Part shown: positions 27,501-36,262 of the stretch, in pieces
How the letters are laid out: each line of letters starts with the position of its first letter
Position numbering within the stretch: position 1 is the first letter of the stretch
DNA from: Aeriscardovia aeriphila
GTDB taxonomy: Bacteria; Actinomycetota; Actinomycetes; Actinomycetales; Bifidobacteriaceae
Reading direction: 5' to 3'
DNA: 64,000 nt
Assembly: GCF_002259595.1 (NCBI RefSeq)
Contig: NZ_MWWU01000002.1
Coordinates: 248,001-312,000, forward strand
Translations under genes and position numbers: made by a program
The notes under the pieces: generated by a model
What the model saw: only the letters and a program-made list of their open reading frames with translations
What the model was told of the DNA's origin: nothing
Databases searched by the model: none

Positions 27501-28477
27501 CGGAAATCGACAAGCTCATCGTCAACTATGCGAATAATGAGGAAGCGATCACCTTCCTGACCGCTCTCAAGCGTTTCCGCGAGCAGACGAAGCTGGCCGC
27601 GATGGTGGAAAACCTGCAGTCGACCGTCAACCCTTCGGATAACCGAATCCACACCACGTATACGCAGACGGTTGCCGCAACAGGACGACTGAGCTCGCTT
27701 GAGCCGAACTTGCAAAATATTCCGAACCGCACGCCTGAAGGTAGGGAAATTCGTTCGACTTTCGTCGCCCGCCCGCGCTTCACGAGCCTTTTGAGCTCGG
27801 ATTATTCGCAGGTGGAGCTGCGTATTATGGCTCATATGTCCGGCGACCAAAGCCTGATCGACGCCTTCCGCTCTGGCGCGGACTTCCACAAGTACGTGGC
27901 GTCGCTGGTGTATTCGGAGCCGGTCGAGCAGGTGACTGATTCGCAGCGTACACATGTGAAGGCGATGAGCTACGGCCTGGCTTATGGCTTGTCCACCTTC
28001 GGATTAGCACAGCGTTTGGAGGTGAGTAACCATGAGGCTGAGGAGCTGAAGAATAAGTACTTCTCCACGTTTGGCAAAGTGCATGACTTTTTGGAGTCAT
28101 TGGTTTCTCAAGCTCGCCGCCGCGGGTACACGGAAACCTTATTTGGCCGCAGACGCTACTTCCCGGAGCTGCTCGGAACGGATCGTCGTGCTCGCCAGGC
28201 GGCTGAGCGAGCAGCGTTGAATGCGCCCATTCAGGGTACTGCTGCCGACATTATGAAGCTGGCGATGATCCGCGCGCAGAAAGCTTTGGATGAGCACCAT
28301 GTGAAGAGCCAGATTTTGCTGCAAATTCACGATGAATTGGTGGTCGGCTTGGCACAAGGTGAGGAGGAGCTCGTTACTAGGCTGGTTAAGGATGCGATGG
28401 AAAACGCTGTGCATCTGACCGTGCCGCTGAGTGTGTCTACGGGTGTGGGGCCAGATTGGATGGCTGCTGCTCACTAA
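24509..28477 (+). CDS. polA: DNA polymerase I, unusually long
   Basis: The replication and repair polymerase that fills gaps and removes primers. At 1322 residues it is roughly 400 longer than usual. Order: an acidic extension (1-92); the 5' nuclease domain from LLVVDGHSLAFRAW through ETSDNIPGVPGVG; an Ala/Gly/Ser/Gln-rich linker (about 390-450); a degenerate 3'-5' exonuclease domain without the DxE motif and interrupted by a 10-residue repeat tract (about 671-700); then the polymerase domain with motif A DYSQVELR (about 1095), KAMSYGLAYG and motif C QIHDELVV (about 1271). Proofreading is probably absent, as in many actinobacteria. MTDDKIAEG at codon 54 is an alternative start. Confidence 0.93.
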   Translation: MSETSTGMNEAQESQSESVAQAQAVMMTAAGKELAPDNPELLTTTAGQGEPEEMTDDKIAEGVAKAVAKEKDRSLEELEASIPQVPKITNPKGRLLVVDGHSLAFRAWYAYNADNFTNGKGQATNAVYGFMSMLSDVCRKEKPTHLAVAFDVKGGTFRNVMLGGYKATRTAAPEELLSQLPLIQRMLHALTIPYIEVPGYEGDDVIATLAAQGELHGYQTLVLSGDRDSFQLIDDNVTVLYPGYHFSDLKHMTAQAVLEKYKVTPRQYPDLAAIRGETSDNIPGVPGVGDGFAAKWINQYGSLAQLVAHANELTGKKGAAFAEMTDQVMLNRRINVVRRDVDFTVDFDALKITTVDVPALDAILSELNFGQHTRQRLLDTFAQGKSAGAAQSAGAGQRTTGHTSAAQAVRSAGAGQGAGSAQIAGNVQAAGGVGSSAATSAAADADMNTPPTLFQGSEPGDNSTSAARDEDYFDDSSVPVTPVPLLTFDHIGGSTNAEPADVEQAALASYSTLTAAQTKRAGEVPHFSTYERGEKEQARFSFDNLKPTVLTAGLPDAEKLEKWLSEHPARKAQRVAGAQAAQFSNAPINPDTPDEQQGSVANALGTVKNARQSAMDTLLVLLEGNSQPGRARADTLWLVAPDHHALRIDLRSMNLAAGPSWDMSDNATGQYAAGEDAAGHDAAGEDAAGHDAAGEDAAGQDAADKADSQLEESDEEETKGLSEEEALEARVALLSGSIPVGQALSDGEILVTDDSQAAFDLFADEGAAAKSDAGEQIRRVLNKAFQQRAISVWGYKESLLLAQAVGLKLATPAFDIKLAAFLTSPDKPCETVEEAARTFLGIEPVLKEVKQRKAKLDWLAGKLVRSRAHAFARPAYLMALQRYLAQLVDGHCQFGLLTNVELPVSQVLARMEEAGTSVDSAKLEEVYQDFHSQAQQAEQIALDVVRNHENALNPHADNLEAQGEVNLSSPQQLQTVLFTTLGLKGTKKTARGYSTDATEIDKLIVNYANNEEAITFLTALKRFREQTKLAAMVENLQSTVNPSDNRIHTTYTQTVAATGRLSSLEPNLQNIPNRTPEGREIRSTFVARPRFTSLLSSDYSQVELRIMAHMSGDQSLIDAFRSGADFHKYVASLVYSEPVEQVTDSQRTHVKAMSYGLAYGLSTFGLAQRLEVSNHEAEELKNKYFSTFGKVHDFLESLVSQARRRGYTETLFGRRRYFPELLGTDRRARQAAERAALNAPIQGTAADIMKLAMIRAQKALDEHHVKSQILLQIHDELVVGLAQGEEELVTRLVKDAMENAVHLTVPLSVSTGVGPDWMAAAH
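26521..26610 (+). repeat. Three 30-bp tandem repeats inside polA
   Basis: Units at 26521-26550, 26551-26580 and 26581-26610 are nearly identical. Each encodes about ten residues alternating AAGED and AAGHD, in phase with the polA frame. Copy number may vary between strains. Confidence 0.85.
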
Positions 28478-28515
28478 TGGGCCGCGGGCTCGCAAGCCAC
28501 AGAAACGGAGGAATG

Positions 28516-29475
28516 ATGCTGCTACTCGCTCACGTCGTACAAGAACTGGAAAAGCTTTACCCACTGCGATATGCGGAAAGCTGGGATCATCCCGGCCTGA
28601 TTGTGGGAGACCTCGCACACCCTGTGCGCAAAATTTATATGGCTGTCGACCCGACCAAGGCCATCGTGGAAGAAGCGAAGGCTTGTGGTGCTGACCTGAT
28701 CGTCACCCATCATCCGCTCTTCTTCCGTTCGGCGCATGAAATGTCAGGTTTAAGCCATAGGGGAGCGATCGTCTCCGAGCTTTACCGTAGCGGTATCGGC
28801 CTGTGGGTGGGGCATACGAATGCGGACGCTGCTCATCGCGGGGTGAGTGAAGCGTTGGCTGATGTTCTCGGAGTGCGCAACTATAAGCCGTTGGTTGCTC
28901 TGTCTGACCCGAGCTCTCCTTATGATGGCGAGCTTGGCCTGGGGCGTGTGGGCGAGCTGGAGCAAGCGATGAGCTTGCGAGATTTCGCTGAGCGTGTCAA
29001 CGCAGTTTTGCCGCCGACCCACAGGGGAATTGACGTCGCTGGTAATCTTGAGATGCCCGTAAAGAAGGTTGCCGTTCTAGGAGGTTCTGGCGACTCGGAG
29101 TTTGATGCAGTGCGTGCGGCGGGGGCGGATGTGTATGTGACCTCCGACTTGCGTCACCACCCAGTTTTGGATGCCGTTGCGCAGGCTGACAATGAGGCGG
29201 CGCTTGCCCAGCTCGGGATTATCATTGCCAGCGAGCGGGTGCAAGAAGTGAGCTTACCAGCGGATTATTCTGGCTTCCCACATCCGGCGTTTATAAACAC
29301 CCCGCACTACGCTTCAGAAAAGCCATTCTTAACCTACGCTCAGCATGATGTGGCTCAGGTGGTGCGTGAAAAGTATGGCCTGGAGCTGGAGATCGCGATT
29401 TCGCCGACGGACACGGACCCGATCGTGCTGCATTTAAGCTCACCTATCGAGCCGGTGATGCCGAGCGCGAAGTGA
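28516..29475 (+). CDS. Nif3-like dinuclear metal centre hexameric protein
   Basis: A 319-residue NIF3/YbgI family protein, sometimes annotated as GTP cyclohydrolase I type 2, whose function is not settled. Metal-binding landmarks are DLIVTHHPLFF and VGHTNADAAHRG in the first half, and VYVTSDLRHHP near the C-terminus. GGAGGA lies just before two adjacent ATGs; the second (28516) has the better spacing. It follows polA closely and may be cotranscribed with it. Confidence 0.85.
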   Translation: MLLLAHVVQELEKLYPLRYAESWDHPGLIVGDLAHPVRKIYMAVDPTKAIVEEAKACGADLIVTHHPLFFRSAHEMSGLSHRGAIVSELYRSGIGLWVGHTNADAAHRGVSEALADVLGVRNYKPLVALSDPSSPYDGELGLGRVGELEQAMSLRDFAERVNAVLPPTHRGIDVAGNLEMPVKKVAVLGGSGDSEFDAVRAAGADVYVTSDLRHHPVLDAVAQADNEAALAQLGIIIASERVQEVSLPADYSGFPHPAFINTPHYASEKPFLTYAQHDVAQVVREKYGLELEIAISPTDTDPIVLHLSSPIEPVMPSAK

Positions 29476-29571
29476 GCAGCGGAGAAGTTTTCTGATTTCC
29501 GCGTGTCGAAACTAGCCAAATGGGAAAGTGCACACTATAGTAAAAGAGTTGCCCACCGCGGTGGATGACAT

Positions 29572-29645
29572 CGGACCGTAGCGCAGCTTGGTAGCGCGTC
29601 TGCTTTGGGTGCAGAATGTCGCAGGTTCAAATCCTGTCGGTCCGA
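29572..29645 (+). tRNA. tRNA-Pro (TGG)
   Basis: A 74-base cloverleaf with acceptor stem CGGACCG/CGGTCCG, anticodon stem TCTGC/GCAGA, loop TTTGGGT (anticodon TGG), and T loop TTCAAAT. CCA is not encoded. A TATAGT -10 element lies at 29536-29541. Confidence 0.93.
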
Positions 29646-29652
29646 CAATCAG

Positions 29653-29678
29653 GGGATGAACTCAGGTTCATCCCTTTT
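29653..29678 (+). terminator. Terminator after tRNA-Pro
   Basis: GGGATGAAC pairs with GTTCATCCC around TCAG and is followed by TTTT. Confidence 0.88.
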
Positions 29679-29840
29679 GCGTATCTGGCAATCTCAGCTC
29701 ATCTGAGGCTTGGCTTCTCTCCAGATTATCAGTGTCCGAAAGTGGCAAGTGTGAAAATCATTCTCTAGAACGATGGAACAACCATGCCAGCTGTGCCACA
29801 CTAAGTATCTTGGTAATAGAGGCGAGGAAACGAGGTGAGC

Positions 29841-30860
29841 ATGAGCAACAACGAGCCTCATCATCGTTACATCCATCATCTTTCCCAAGAAGAAATCAAC
29901 GAAGCAGCAGCCGCGCGTGACCCCCATATTCGAGAAATCCTTGAGAGGGAATCACGCACGCCTTTCTCCCGTTTTGCCTACGATTGGGCAACTCTGCGCA
30001 CTCTTCACGGCCAAGAAAAGCGTGACTTCTTCAGCCGTCACCTGCTCTCGCCAGTACTCATTTGCATCATCCTCGCCGTGTGCATGCTCATCAGTGTGGG
30101 CGTGGTGTTGCAACGCCCAGACGTTCCTGTCGTCCGCGTTGAGACGATTAACATGGGCGAGTACAAGGGGCAGCTCAACCAACTCGCCGCGAATTTCAGC
30201 GACTCCGACCCTGTTCTTGGCCATGATGATGTGCTGATTGACGCACAGATGAGTATGACTCGTTCTCGCCTGACACGGCAAAACTTGTGGAGCAACCTCA
30301 AAGACCCTCGTCAGCAGCGCTATTATTCCGGCAATGAGAACAAACTGGGCGCTAAAAAGGAAGGTGTGCGCAATGGTGCTCATAGGAGTAGCCAGGATGG
30401 CGGCAGTGGCAAAGAGGGGCTGCACACTCCTTCTGATGAGCGCAACCAGCAGGATGGCACGCGCGAATCTGGCACACGCGAATCTGGCACCTGGGGCCGC
30501 TTCTTCCAGGGTTTTGCCTCCGCTCTTCCTCGCATGCGCACCCGCCGCGTCTGCCCGGCAGGCCAATGGGTTGCCGATCGCCACATCTTCGCGCGCATGG
30601 TGCACTTGCACTGCATCGAACCTCTGCCTCGCGTCGTCGATACCAGCGTTCTTGATAATCTCAAGCATTCCGGGGCTCGCTTTGTCGACAAGAACGGCAA
30701 GATTACCAGCAATATTGAGGCTTCCTACGGCTTAGATTTAGGCTCGGCGCCACAATGGGAAAAGCTGAAACTGCCCGACGACGCTTGTTTTGGCGCCTCG
30801 ATCACCCAGTATGACGTGAAATACTTGCGTCAGTTCGTCACCTTCCTCTACGAAAAGTAA
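29841..30860 (+). CDS. Single-pass membrane protein of unknown function
   Basis: A 339-residue protein I do not recognise. Residues 1-65 are charged and probably cytoplasmic, followed by one membrane helix (about 69-91, LICIILAVCMLISVGVVL). The extracytoplasmic part has a poorly conserved hydrophilic stretch (about 165-220, with TRESGTRESGT) and a C-terminal region with two Cys (RRVCPAGQW, VHLHCIEP) that could form a disulfide. The ATG at 29841 has GAGG five bases upstream; GTG at 29835 is an alternative. The next gene, also a membrane protein, starts about 90 bases later. Confidence 0.7.
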   Translation: MSNNEPHHRYIHHLSQEEINEAAAARDPHIREILERESRTPFSRFAYDWATLRTLHGQEKRDFFSRHLLSPVLICIILAVCMLISVGVVLQRPDVPVVRVETINMGEYKGQLNQLAANFSDSDPVLGHDDVLIDAQMSMTRSRLTRQNLWSNLKDPRQQRYYSGNENKLGAKKEGVRNGAHRSSQDGGSGKEGLHTPSDERNQQDGTRESGTRESGTWGRFFQGFASALPRMRTRRVCPAGQWVADRHIFARMVHLHCIEPLPRVVDTSVLDNLKHSGARFVDKNGKITSNIEASYGLDLGSAPQWEKLKLPDDACFGASITQYDVKYLRQFVTFLYEK

Positions 30861-30950
30861 ACTCGCACAGGGCAGGCGGCTTCATATCTGAGTCATAGCT
30901 GAGTCATGTCTGTGGCGTGCGCTGGGCTATAGTGGGAGCGAGGAGGAGTG

Positions 30951-32270
30951 ATGGGACGCAATCAAAAAGCTGAAACCGGCGGAATTATTGCAGCTGTACT
31001 GTCGCTTTTTGCCACTTACGCCATTCTCATGGGAATCGACCAATTCACTAATGTGCAACATGCGGATGTGAATATTCGATTCCTCGTCTGGTCGGCAGTC
31101 ATCGCCTGCTGTGCGGTGGTGAGCTTCATCATCGGCTACGCACGGCTCTCCAATTCTTGGACGTCGCGCTTCGGGCTGTGGATTCCGATCCGCAAATTCT
31201 TTGAAGTCGTCTCGCTCTCGGCCATGTACGCGCCAACTGTGCTCCTCGTCGCTTTCTTCACTATGCGAGTCACCTACACAACCGTGGGCTACCAAACAAA
31301 CTCGCTCTTCTTCCATGGCATGGTCTCCGTCATCGCAGCAGTAAGCAGTTATTTCGGCTTCGTCCAAGGAGAAATGTTGACCGCCAAGATGGTGGTGAGC
31401 ATCCTGCCGGTCTTCGTGATTTCAGGCGTCATGACCGCAGCACTGACGACCACCGACCTCAACTGGTGGCGTGCGAACTTCTCGGAGCTGGGTGATTCGA
31501 CGTCGTTCGCGGCGAATATGTTCAACTTCACACTCATCATGTGCGGAATCTGCGTGGTCATCGTCTCTTACTTCGCTGTATATGAGCTGATCGGCTCGCA
31601 TGATCAGTACCTCGCGTGGAGAGCGAAAGTCGGCCTTCCCACAACCATTGAGCCGGGCTATTACACCCGAAAGCGCAAGCATATGTGGGCTGTAGTGAAG
31701 TCGGCGATGCAGACGAATTACGCGCCGGAAGAGAGCTTACAGGGCAGCAAGCAGGCTGATAATCTTGACCCTGAGTTGCGAGCTTTACGCGCCCAGATTA
31801 TCACTGACAAATCAGCCCTCTACCCTTACTTCAGGCTTCGCTGCTATGTTTTGCTCGCGCTGCTCGTCATCACCGGCCTCATGCTTTCCGGAGTGGGCGT
31901 GTTTCGCTACACGCCACACCCCGATATGCATAATTTCTTCGCCCGCGGAATGATGGTGCCAATCTACACGCTGCTCGTGGCCTTGCCGATTCTTGCTCCT
32001 CAGTTGAACAGAATCGTGTATGCAGTGAGTTGGGCTGAGGTGCTTTTCGTCATGCTCTCCGGCCTCAGCTGGCTCAATGGGGAGACGACGCTGACCAATG
32101 TGGAGGCGATCACCTGGCTGCTGTTCATGGCGTGGTTCATCATTTTCTCGCGTCAGATTGCGTCGATCGCCGCAGACAGAGAGTATGCGCAGTCGCGTTA
32201 CTCTCTGCTGAGCGATCAGGTGAACAGTTTGCCTTCGGAAACGGCGTCGCGCGTCTCCCCAGAAGCGTGA
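30951..32270 (+). CDS. Polytopic membrane protein of unknown function (DUF998-like)
   Basis: A 439-residue protein with about ten hydrophobic segments. Six lie before residue 220, then comes a cytoplasmic loop of about 75 residues rich in charged amino acids, then four more. The overall pattern recalls DUF998 integral membrane proteins, but I could not match a motif. AGGAGGAG lies just before the start and a TATAGT -10 element at 30928-30933. The stop is only three bases from the stop of the convergent glgX. Two inverted TGATAATC copies lie 38 bases apart in the loop region. Confidence 0.65.
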   Translation: MGRNQKAETGGIIAAVLSLFATYAILMGIDQFTNVQHADVNIRFLVWSAVIACCAVVSFIIGYARLSNSWTSRFGLWIPIRKFFEVVSLSAMYAPTVLLVAFFTMRVTYTTVGYQTNSLFFHGMVSVIAAVSSYFGFVQGEMLTAKMVVSILPVFVISGVMTAALTTTDLNWWRANFSELGDSTSFAANMFNFTLIMCGICVVIVSYFAVYELIGSHDQYLAWRAKVGLPTTIEPGYYTRKRKHMWAVVKSAMQTNYAPEESLQGSKQADNLDPELRALRAQIITDKSALYPYFRLRCYVLLALLVITGLMLSGVGVFRYTPHPDMHNFFARGMMVPIYTLLVALPILAPQLNRIVYAVSWAEVLFVMLSGLSWLNGETTLTNVEAITWLLFMAWFIIFSRQIASIAADREYAQSRYSLLSDQVNSLPSETASRVSPEA

Positions 32271-32273
32271 GCT

Positions 32274-34511
32274 TCAGTTCTCCGAGCCCTCCTGGCCATC
32301 GCCAGAAACGTTCATCAACCCCGCCTTCGCGCGCTCATTCAACCTGGCTTCGCGCAAACGAGCAGCAGCCTTCTGGGCAATCTTGCGCTCATCATGAGGA
32401 GTGAGCGAATGCAGCAGCAAGAAAGAGTAGGGCTGTGCGGTCAGCGTGAAGCCAGCATCATAGGTGTACGCTGGAGCATCCGGCTGATACGTGTCAACCT
32501 CGACTCGCCACTTCGTCCCATACTGCTTATCGGGCAGAGTGAAAGCAATTGGCTCATAGTAAGCGTTGAAGATGAGCAAGAAATCATCGTCACGCTTGGG
32601 GTTTCCCAGCTGGTCTTTCTCGCCTAGATCATGGCCGTTCAAGAACACCATAATGGACAGAGCATAGAACTTATTCCAGTCGGACTTATCCATGATGCGG
32701 CCCGAATGGTCGAACCATTCAATCTGAGCAGGGCTGCTGGAAGCGTCGTGCGCAGGACGCGATTCAAAGTAACGAGAACGGTGGAATACCGGGTGGTCAC
32801 GACGCAGCTTGATAATCTTGCGCGTAAATTCCAGCAAAGCACGGTCGTCATCGTCCAGATCCCAGTTGTACCAGCTAATCGCGTTGTCCTGACAGTAAGC
32901 GTTGTTATTGCCTTGCTGTGTGCGGCCCATCTCATCGCCGCCCAACAGCATCGGAACGCCTTGGGAGAACATGAGAGTGGAGAGGAAGTTGCGACGCTGA
33001 CGGTGACGCAAATCCAGCACGTCGGTGATTGTGGTCGGGCCTTCCGTACCACAATTCCACGAGCGATTATTCGAATCACCATCGCGGTTGCCCTCACCAT
33101 TAGCCATATTGTGCTTCTCGTTATAGGAAACGAGATCGGTGAGAGTGAAGCCGTCGTGAGCAGTAATGAAGTTGATGGAGGCCTGAGGCTTGCGCCCATT
33201 GTGCTGGTACAAGTCCGACGAGCCGGTGATGCGAGAGGCGAAAACCGGCAGGGTAGAGGTTTGGGAACGCCAGAAATCGCGAGCCGTATCGCGGTACGCG
33301 CCATTCCACTCCGACCAGTTCGACGGGAAACCACCCACCTGGTAGCCATTCTCACCTGTATCCCACGGTTCGGCGATGAGCTTGGTGTGGGAGAGAACAG
33401 GGTCGGTGTCCACCATGTCGAAGAAGCTCGAGAACTTGTCAAAATTACCGTTCTCGCGACCCAGTGTTGCGGCAAGGTCGAAGCGGAAACCGTCCACATG
33501 CATGTCGTGAGCCCAATAGCGCAGCGAATCGACGATCATCTGCAACTGGTTAGGGTAGCGCATGTTGAGCGAATTGCCTGTACCGGTCGTGTCGAAATAG
33601 TGCGCCTCATCGCCCTGTACCAACCGATAGCTCGCCGCATTGTCAATACCACGGAAGGAGAGGGTAGGTCCGTTGTGGTTGCCCTCAGCAGTGTGGTTGT
33701 ACACCACGTCGAGAATGATCTCGATGCCGGCGCGATGGTAAGCCTTGACCATCGACTTGAACTCAGCAACCTGCTCGCCTCTCTCACCCCAACTGGCGTA
33801 GTTAGCGTTCGGAGCGAAAAAGCCGATAGTGTTGTAACCCCAATAGTTCGCCAGACCCCTCTTTTGCAAGGTGGAATCCTGCACGAACTGGTGAACAGGC
33901 ATCAACTCCACCGCCGTCACACCGAGCTTCTTGATGTAGCTGATGACGCTGGGGTGTGCCATACCCGCGTAAGTGCCGCGCAAGTCGCCAGGAACATTAG
34001 GGTTTAAATTTGTAATACCGCGAACATGGGTTTCGTAAATAATCGAGTCGGAGAGGGGAGTTTCTGGCTTGCGGTCATTCTCCCAATCGAAGTACGGGTT
34101 GATGACGACAGCTTTGGGCATGGACTTCGCCGAATCCATAATGTTGAGTTTGCCATGACTGGGATCGTCAAAGTAATACGAGTACAAAGTTTCATCATCG
34201 TGGACTCGGCCTGCGATAGCCTTCGCATAGGGGTCGAGGAGAAGTTTATGCGGGTTGCAACGCTGGCCATGTGCAGGGTCCCATGGTCCATAAACGCGGT
34301 AGCCATAACGCTGGCCAGGGTAGACTCCAGGCACATACACGTGCCACACTTTGGCGTCACATTCCTCAACGGGGATTCGAGTTTCTTTGTCATCATCGTC
34401 GAAGAAGCAGAGCTCAACAGCCGTTGCTACCGAGCTAAAGAGTGCGAAATTGGTGCCTTCGCCATCGAAATTGGCACCCAGTGGATAGTTCTTACCTGGT
34501 CTGGTCTGCAT
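32274..34511 (-). CDS. glgX: Glycogen debranching enzyme (GlgX / isoamylase type)
   Basis: Hydrolyses alpha-1,6 branches of glycogen or limit dextrin. The 745-residue protein starts MQTRPGKNYPLGANF (N-terminal CBM48-type domain). Its GH13 catalytic domain shows DVVYNHTAEG, the nucleophile Asp in GFRFDLAATL, the acid Glu in LIAEPWD and Asp in TAHDGFTL. The C-terminus is a beta domain with a charged tail. GGAGGA stands six bases before the ATG. Together with glgB it covers glycogen branching and debranching, although the two genes are 23 kb apart. Confidence 0.92.
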   Translation of the reverse strand: MQTRPGKNYPLGANFDGEGTNFALFSSVATAVELCFFDDDDKETRIPVEECDAKVWHVYVPGVYPGQRYGYRVYGPWDPAHGQRCNPHKLLLDPYAKAIAGRVHDDETLYSYYFDDPSHGKLNIMDSAKSMPKAVVINPYFDWENDRKPETPLSDSIIYETHVRGITNLNPNVPGDLRGTYAGMAHPSVISYIKKLGVTAVELMPVHQFVQDSTLQKRGLANYWGYNTIGFFAPNANYASWGERGEQVAEFKSMVKAYHRAGIEIILDVVYNHTAEGNHNGPTLSFRGIDNAASYRLVQGDEAHYFDTTGTGNSLNMRYPNQLQMIVDSLRYWAHDMHVDGFRFDLAATLGRENGNFDKFSSFFDMVDTDPVLSHTKLIAEPWDTGENGYQVGGFPSNWSEWNGAYRDTARDFWRSQTSTLPVFASRITGSSDLYQHNGRKPQASINFITAHDGFTLTDLVSYNEKHNMANGEGNRDGDSNNRSWNCGTEGPTTITDVLDLRHRQRRNFLSTLMFSQGVPMLLGGDEMGRTQQGNNNAYCQDNAISWYNWDLDDDDRALLEFTRKIIKLRRDHPVFHRSRYFESRPAHDASSSPAQIEWFDHSGRIMDKSDWNKFYALSIMVFLNGHDLGEKDQLGNPKRDDDFLLIFNAYYEPIAFTLPDKQYGTKWRVEVDTYQPDAPAYTYDAGFTLTAQPYSFLLLHSLTPHDERKIAQKAAARLREARLNERAKAGLMNVSGDGQEGSEN

Positions 34512-34585
34512 AATTCCTCCTGGGTTTAGTTTATCAGTTTTCTCCGGCAGTTTTGACGACTATGCTCAGCTAAGAAGAGGCGGAA

Positions 34586-34829
34586 ATGAAACCTGCAGAG
34601 ATCAATGGTGATGACAGCGCATCATTTTTAACGTATATGCTCTGACGAGTCGTGGGCAGATCAGGCCTTCACTAACACCACAAGCCAAAAGATCAACCTC
34701 ACCAAGCCTGACGATCATGTTTTCCGAGCAGCGACCTATTGGCATATCACTGGAGTGCGTCAGGAGAAAGAGCAAGAAAAACTCAACGCAAAATGGTCAG
34801 TAAACAAGCTGAGCAGTCAACAACGATAA
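34586..34829 (+). pseudogene. Possible frameshifted small gene
   Basis: An ATG with GAGGCGGAA upstream opens a 19-codon frame that stops at 34643-34645. In another frame the reading continues from about 34635 to 34829, giving a protein-like segment (KPDDHVFRAATYWHITGV, KEQEKLNAKW). Joined by one frameshift they would make about 80 residues. No family is recognised. The second half has no start of its own. It lies between glgX and ackA, pointing opposite to both. The remaining bases of this 410-base gap hold only the ackA terminator. Confidence 0.35.
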
Positions 34830-34844
34830 CTGAAACGAAAAACA

Positions 34845-34888
34845 GATATAAAAAGGAGGTGGAAAAATTTCCACCTCCTTTTTATATC
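34845..34888 (-). terminator. Terminator after ackA (near-perfect palindrome)
   Basis: A 44-base palindrome beginning GATATAAAAAGGAGGTGGAA with its complement. On the minus strand the stem ends in TTTTTATATC. It is symmetric enough to act in both directions. Confidence 0.8.
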
Positions 34889-34921
34889 GCGCGGATTAAG
34901 TGGATTAATCAGTGAGCGTGA

Positions 34922-36154
34922 TCAGTCCTCATCGAGACCGGTGTTATAGTCGTCATGACCATCGGCAACGATCTTCTCAGCCTTACGAGCAATAGCAAGC
35001 TCTTCGTTGGTTGGAACCACGCACACAGCGACAGAAGAATCTGGAGTGGAGATGACGCGGTTTTCCTTGGAGCGAGTCTCGTTCTTCTCGTTGTCGAGCT
35101 TGACGCCGAAGGCAGCGAGCTTCTCAGCAACCATCTTGCGCACGAGGGAGTCGTTCTCACCAACGCCAGCGGTGAAGGTGATGGCGTCGAGGCCACCGAG
35201 CTGAGCCCAGTAAGCGCCGATGTAGCTGACGATGCGGTGGACGTAGACATCCAGAGCGAGCTTGGCGTCAGCGTTGCCCTCTTCGTAGAGGCGGTCCACT
35301 TCGCGCAAGTCGCCGTAACCGGTCATGCCGGTCATACCTGACTTGTGGTTGAACAGGTCGTCGAGCTCTTCAACATCCATGTGAGCGTTGCGGATCAGGT
35401 GGAACACGACAGCGGGGTCGATGTCGCCAGTGCGGCCGCCCATAACCAAGCCCTCGAGTGGGGTGAGGCCCATGGAGGTCTCGACTGGGCTGCCAGAAAC
35501 CTGAGCGGAAGCAGAAGCTCCGTTACCAATGTGCAGAACGATCTGCTTGAAGCCTTCAGCTGGCTTTCCCAACAGGGATGGGACAACGGAGCCGACATAC
35601 TCGTGAGAGGTGCCGTGAGCGCCGTAACGCTGAATGTGATAACGCTCTGCAACGTCCTTGTTCAGGGCATAGGTCTTTGCCTCTGGTGGGAGTGCGAAGA
35701 AGAAGGAGCTGTCGAACACGGCGATCTGTGGGACGGAAGGCAGCAGTTCCTTCATCACTTCGATTCCGGTGGCCTCTGGGCCGTTGTGCAGTGGAGCCAG
35801 AACAGCGAGATCCTTGATCTGCTGGATGACCTTCTTCGTGGTCAGAGCTGGCTTCGGGAAGATCCAACCACCCTGCACCACGCGGTGGCCGACAGCGATA
35901 ATGCCGGCTTCTTGCAGGTTTGGACCATATTCATCAAAGAAGTCAAGAACCTTCTTCAGACCAGTGCGATGGTCTGGAACGGTTTCGTTCAGGTCGTGCT
36001 TCTCGCCCTTGTACTCGTGGCGGTAGTGGCCTCCAACAGGCTCGCCGATAGCTTCCACAAGACCGGAAGCAATAGAATCAGCGGTTTCCAAGTCGATCAA
36101 CTGGTACTTAATCGAGCTGGAGCCAGCGTTGATGACAAGAACGGTTTTTGCCAT
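34922..36154 (-). CDS. ackA: Acetate kinase
   Basis: Makes ATP and acetate from acetyl phosphate, the last step of the bifid shunt. The 410-residue protein starts MAKTVLVINAGSSSIKYQLID and shows GHRVVQGG, FDSSFF, YGAHGTSHEYV, HIGNGASASA, MGLTPLEGLVMGGRTGD and FTAGVGEND, all conserved in acetate kinases. Length is normal. It is strongly codon-biased. pta lies immediately upstream in the same direction and xfp beyond it, so all three acetate-forming steps are clustered. Confidence 0.95.
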   Translation of the reverse strand: MAKTVLVINAGSSSIKYQLIDLETADSIASGLVEAIGEPVGGHYRHEYKGEKHDLNETVPDHRTGLKKVLDFFDEYGPNLQEAGIIAVGHRVVQGGWIFPKPALTTKKVIQQIKDLAVLAPLHNGPEATGIEVMKELLPSVPQIAVFDSSFFFALPPEAKTYALNKDVAERYHIQRYGAHGTSHEYVGSVVPSLLGKPAEGFKQIVLHIGNGASASAQVSGSPVETSMGLTPLEGLVMGGRTGDIDPAVVFHLIRNAHMDVEELDDLFNHKSGMTGMTGYGDLREVDRLYEEGNADAKLALDVYVHRIVSYIGAYWAQLGGLDAITFTAGVGENDSLVRKMVAEKLAAFGVKLDNEKNETRSKENRVISTPDSSVAVCVVPTNEELAIARKAEKIVADGHDDYNTGLDED

Positions 36155-36262
36155 GCGATATCCTCCAAATTTCTGGGTGTCTCGAATACGCGGACGGTAT
36201 TCGTTTCACTTGGCCTCTTCGAGATTACCCGCCGGGGTTTACTTTCTTTCACAATTGCCAGG

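Noticed and set aside
32631-34007. 458-codon open frame opposite glgX
   Set aside because: Shadow frame; GH13 catalytic motifs are on the minus strand.
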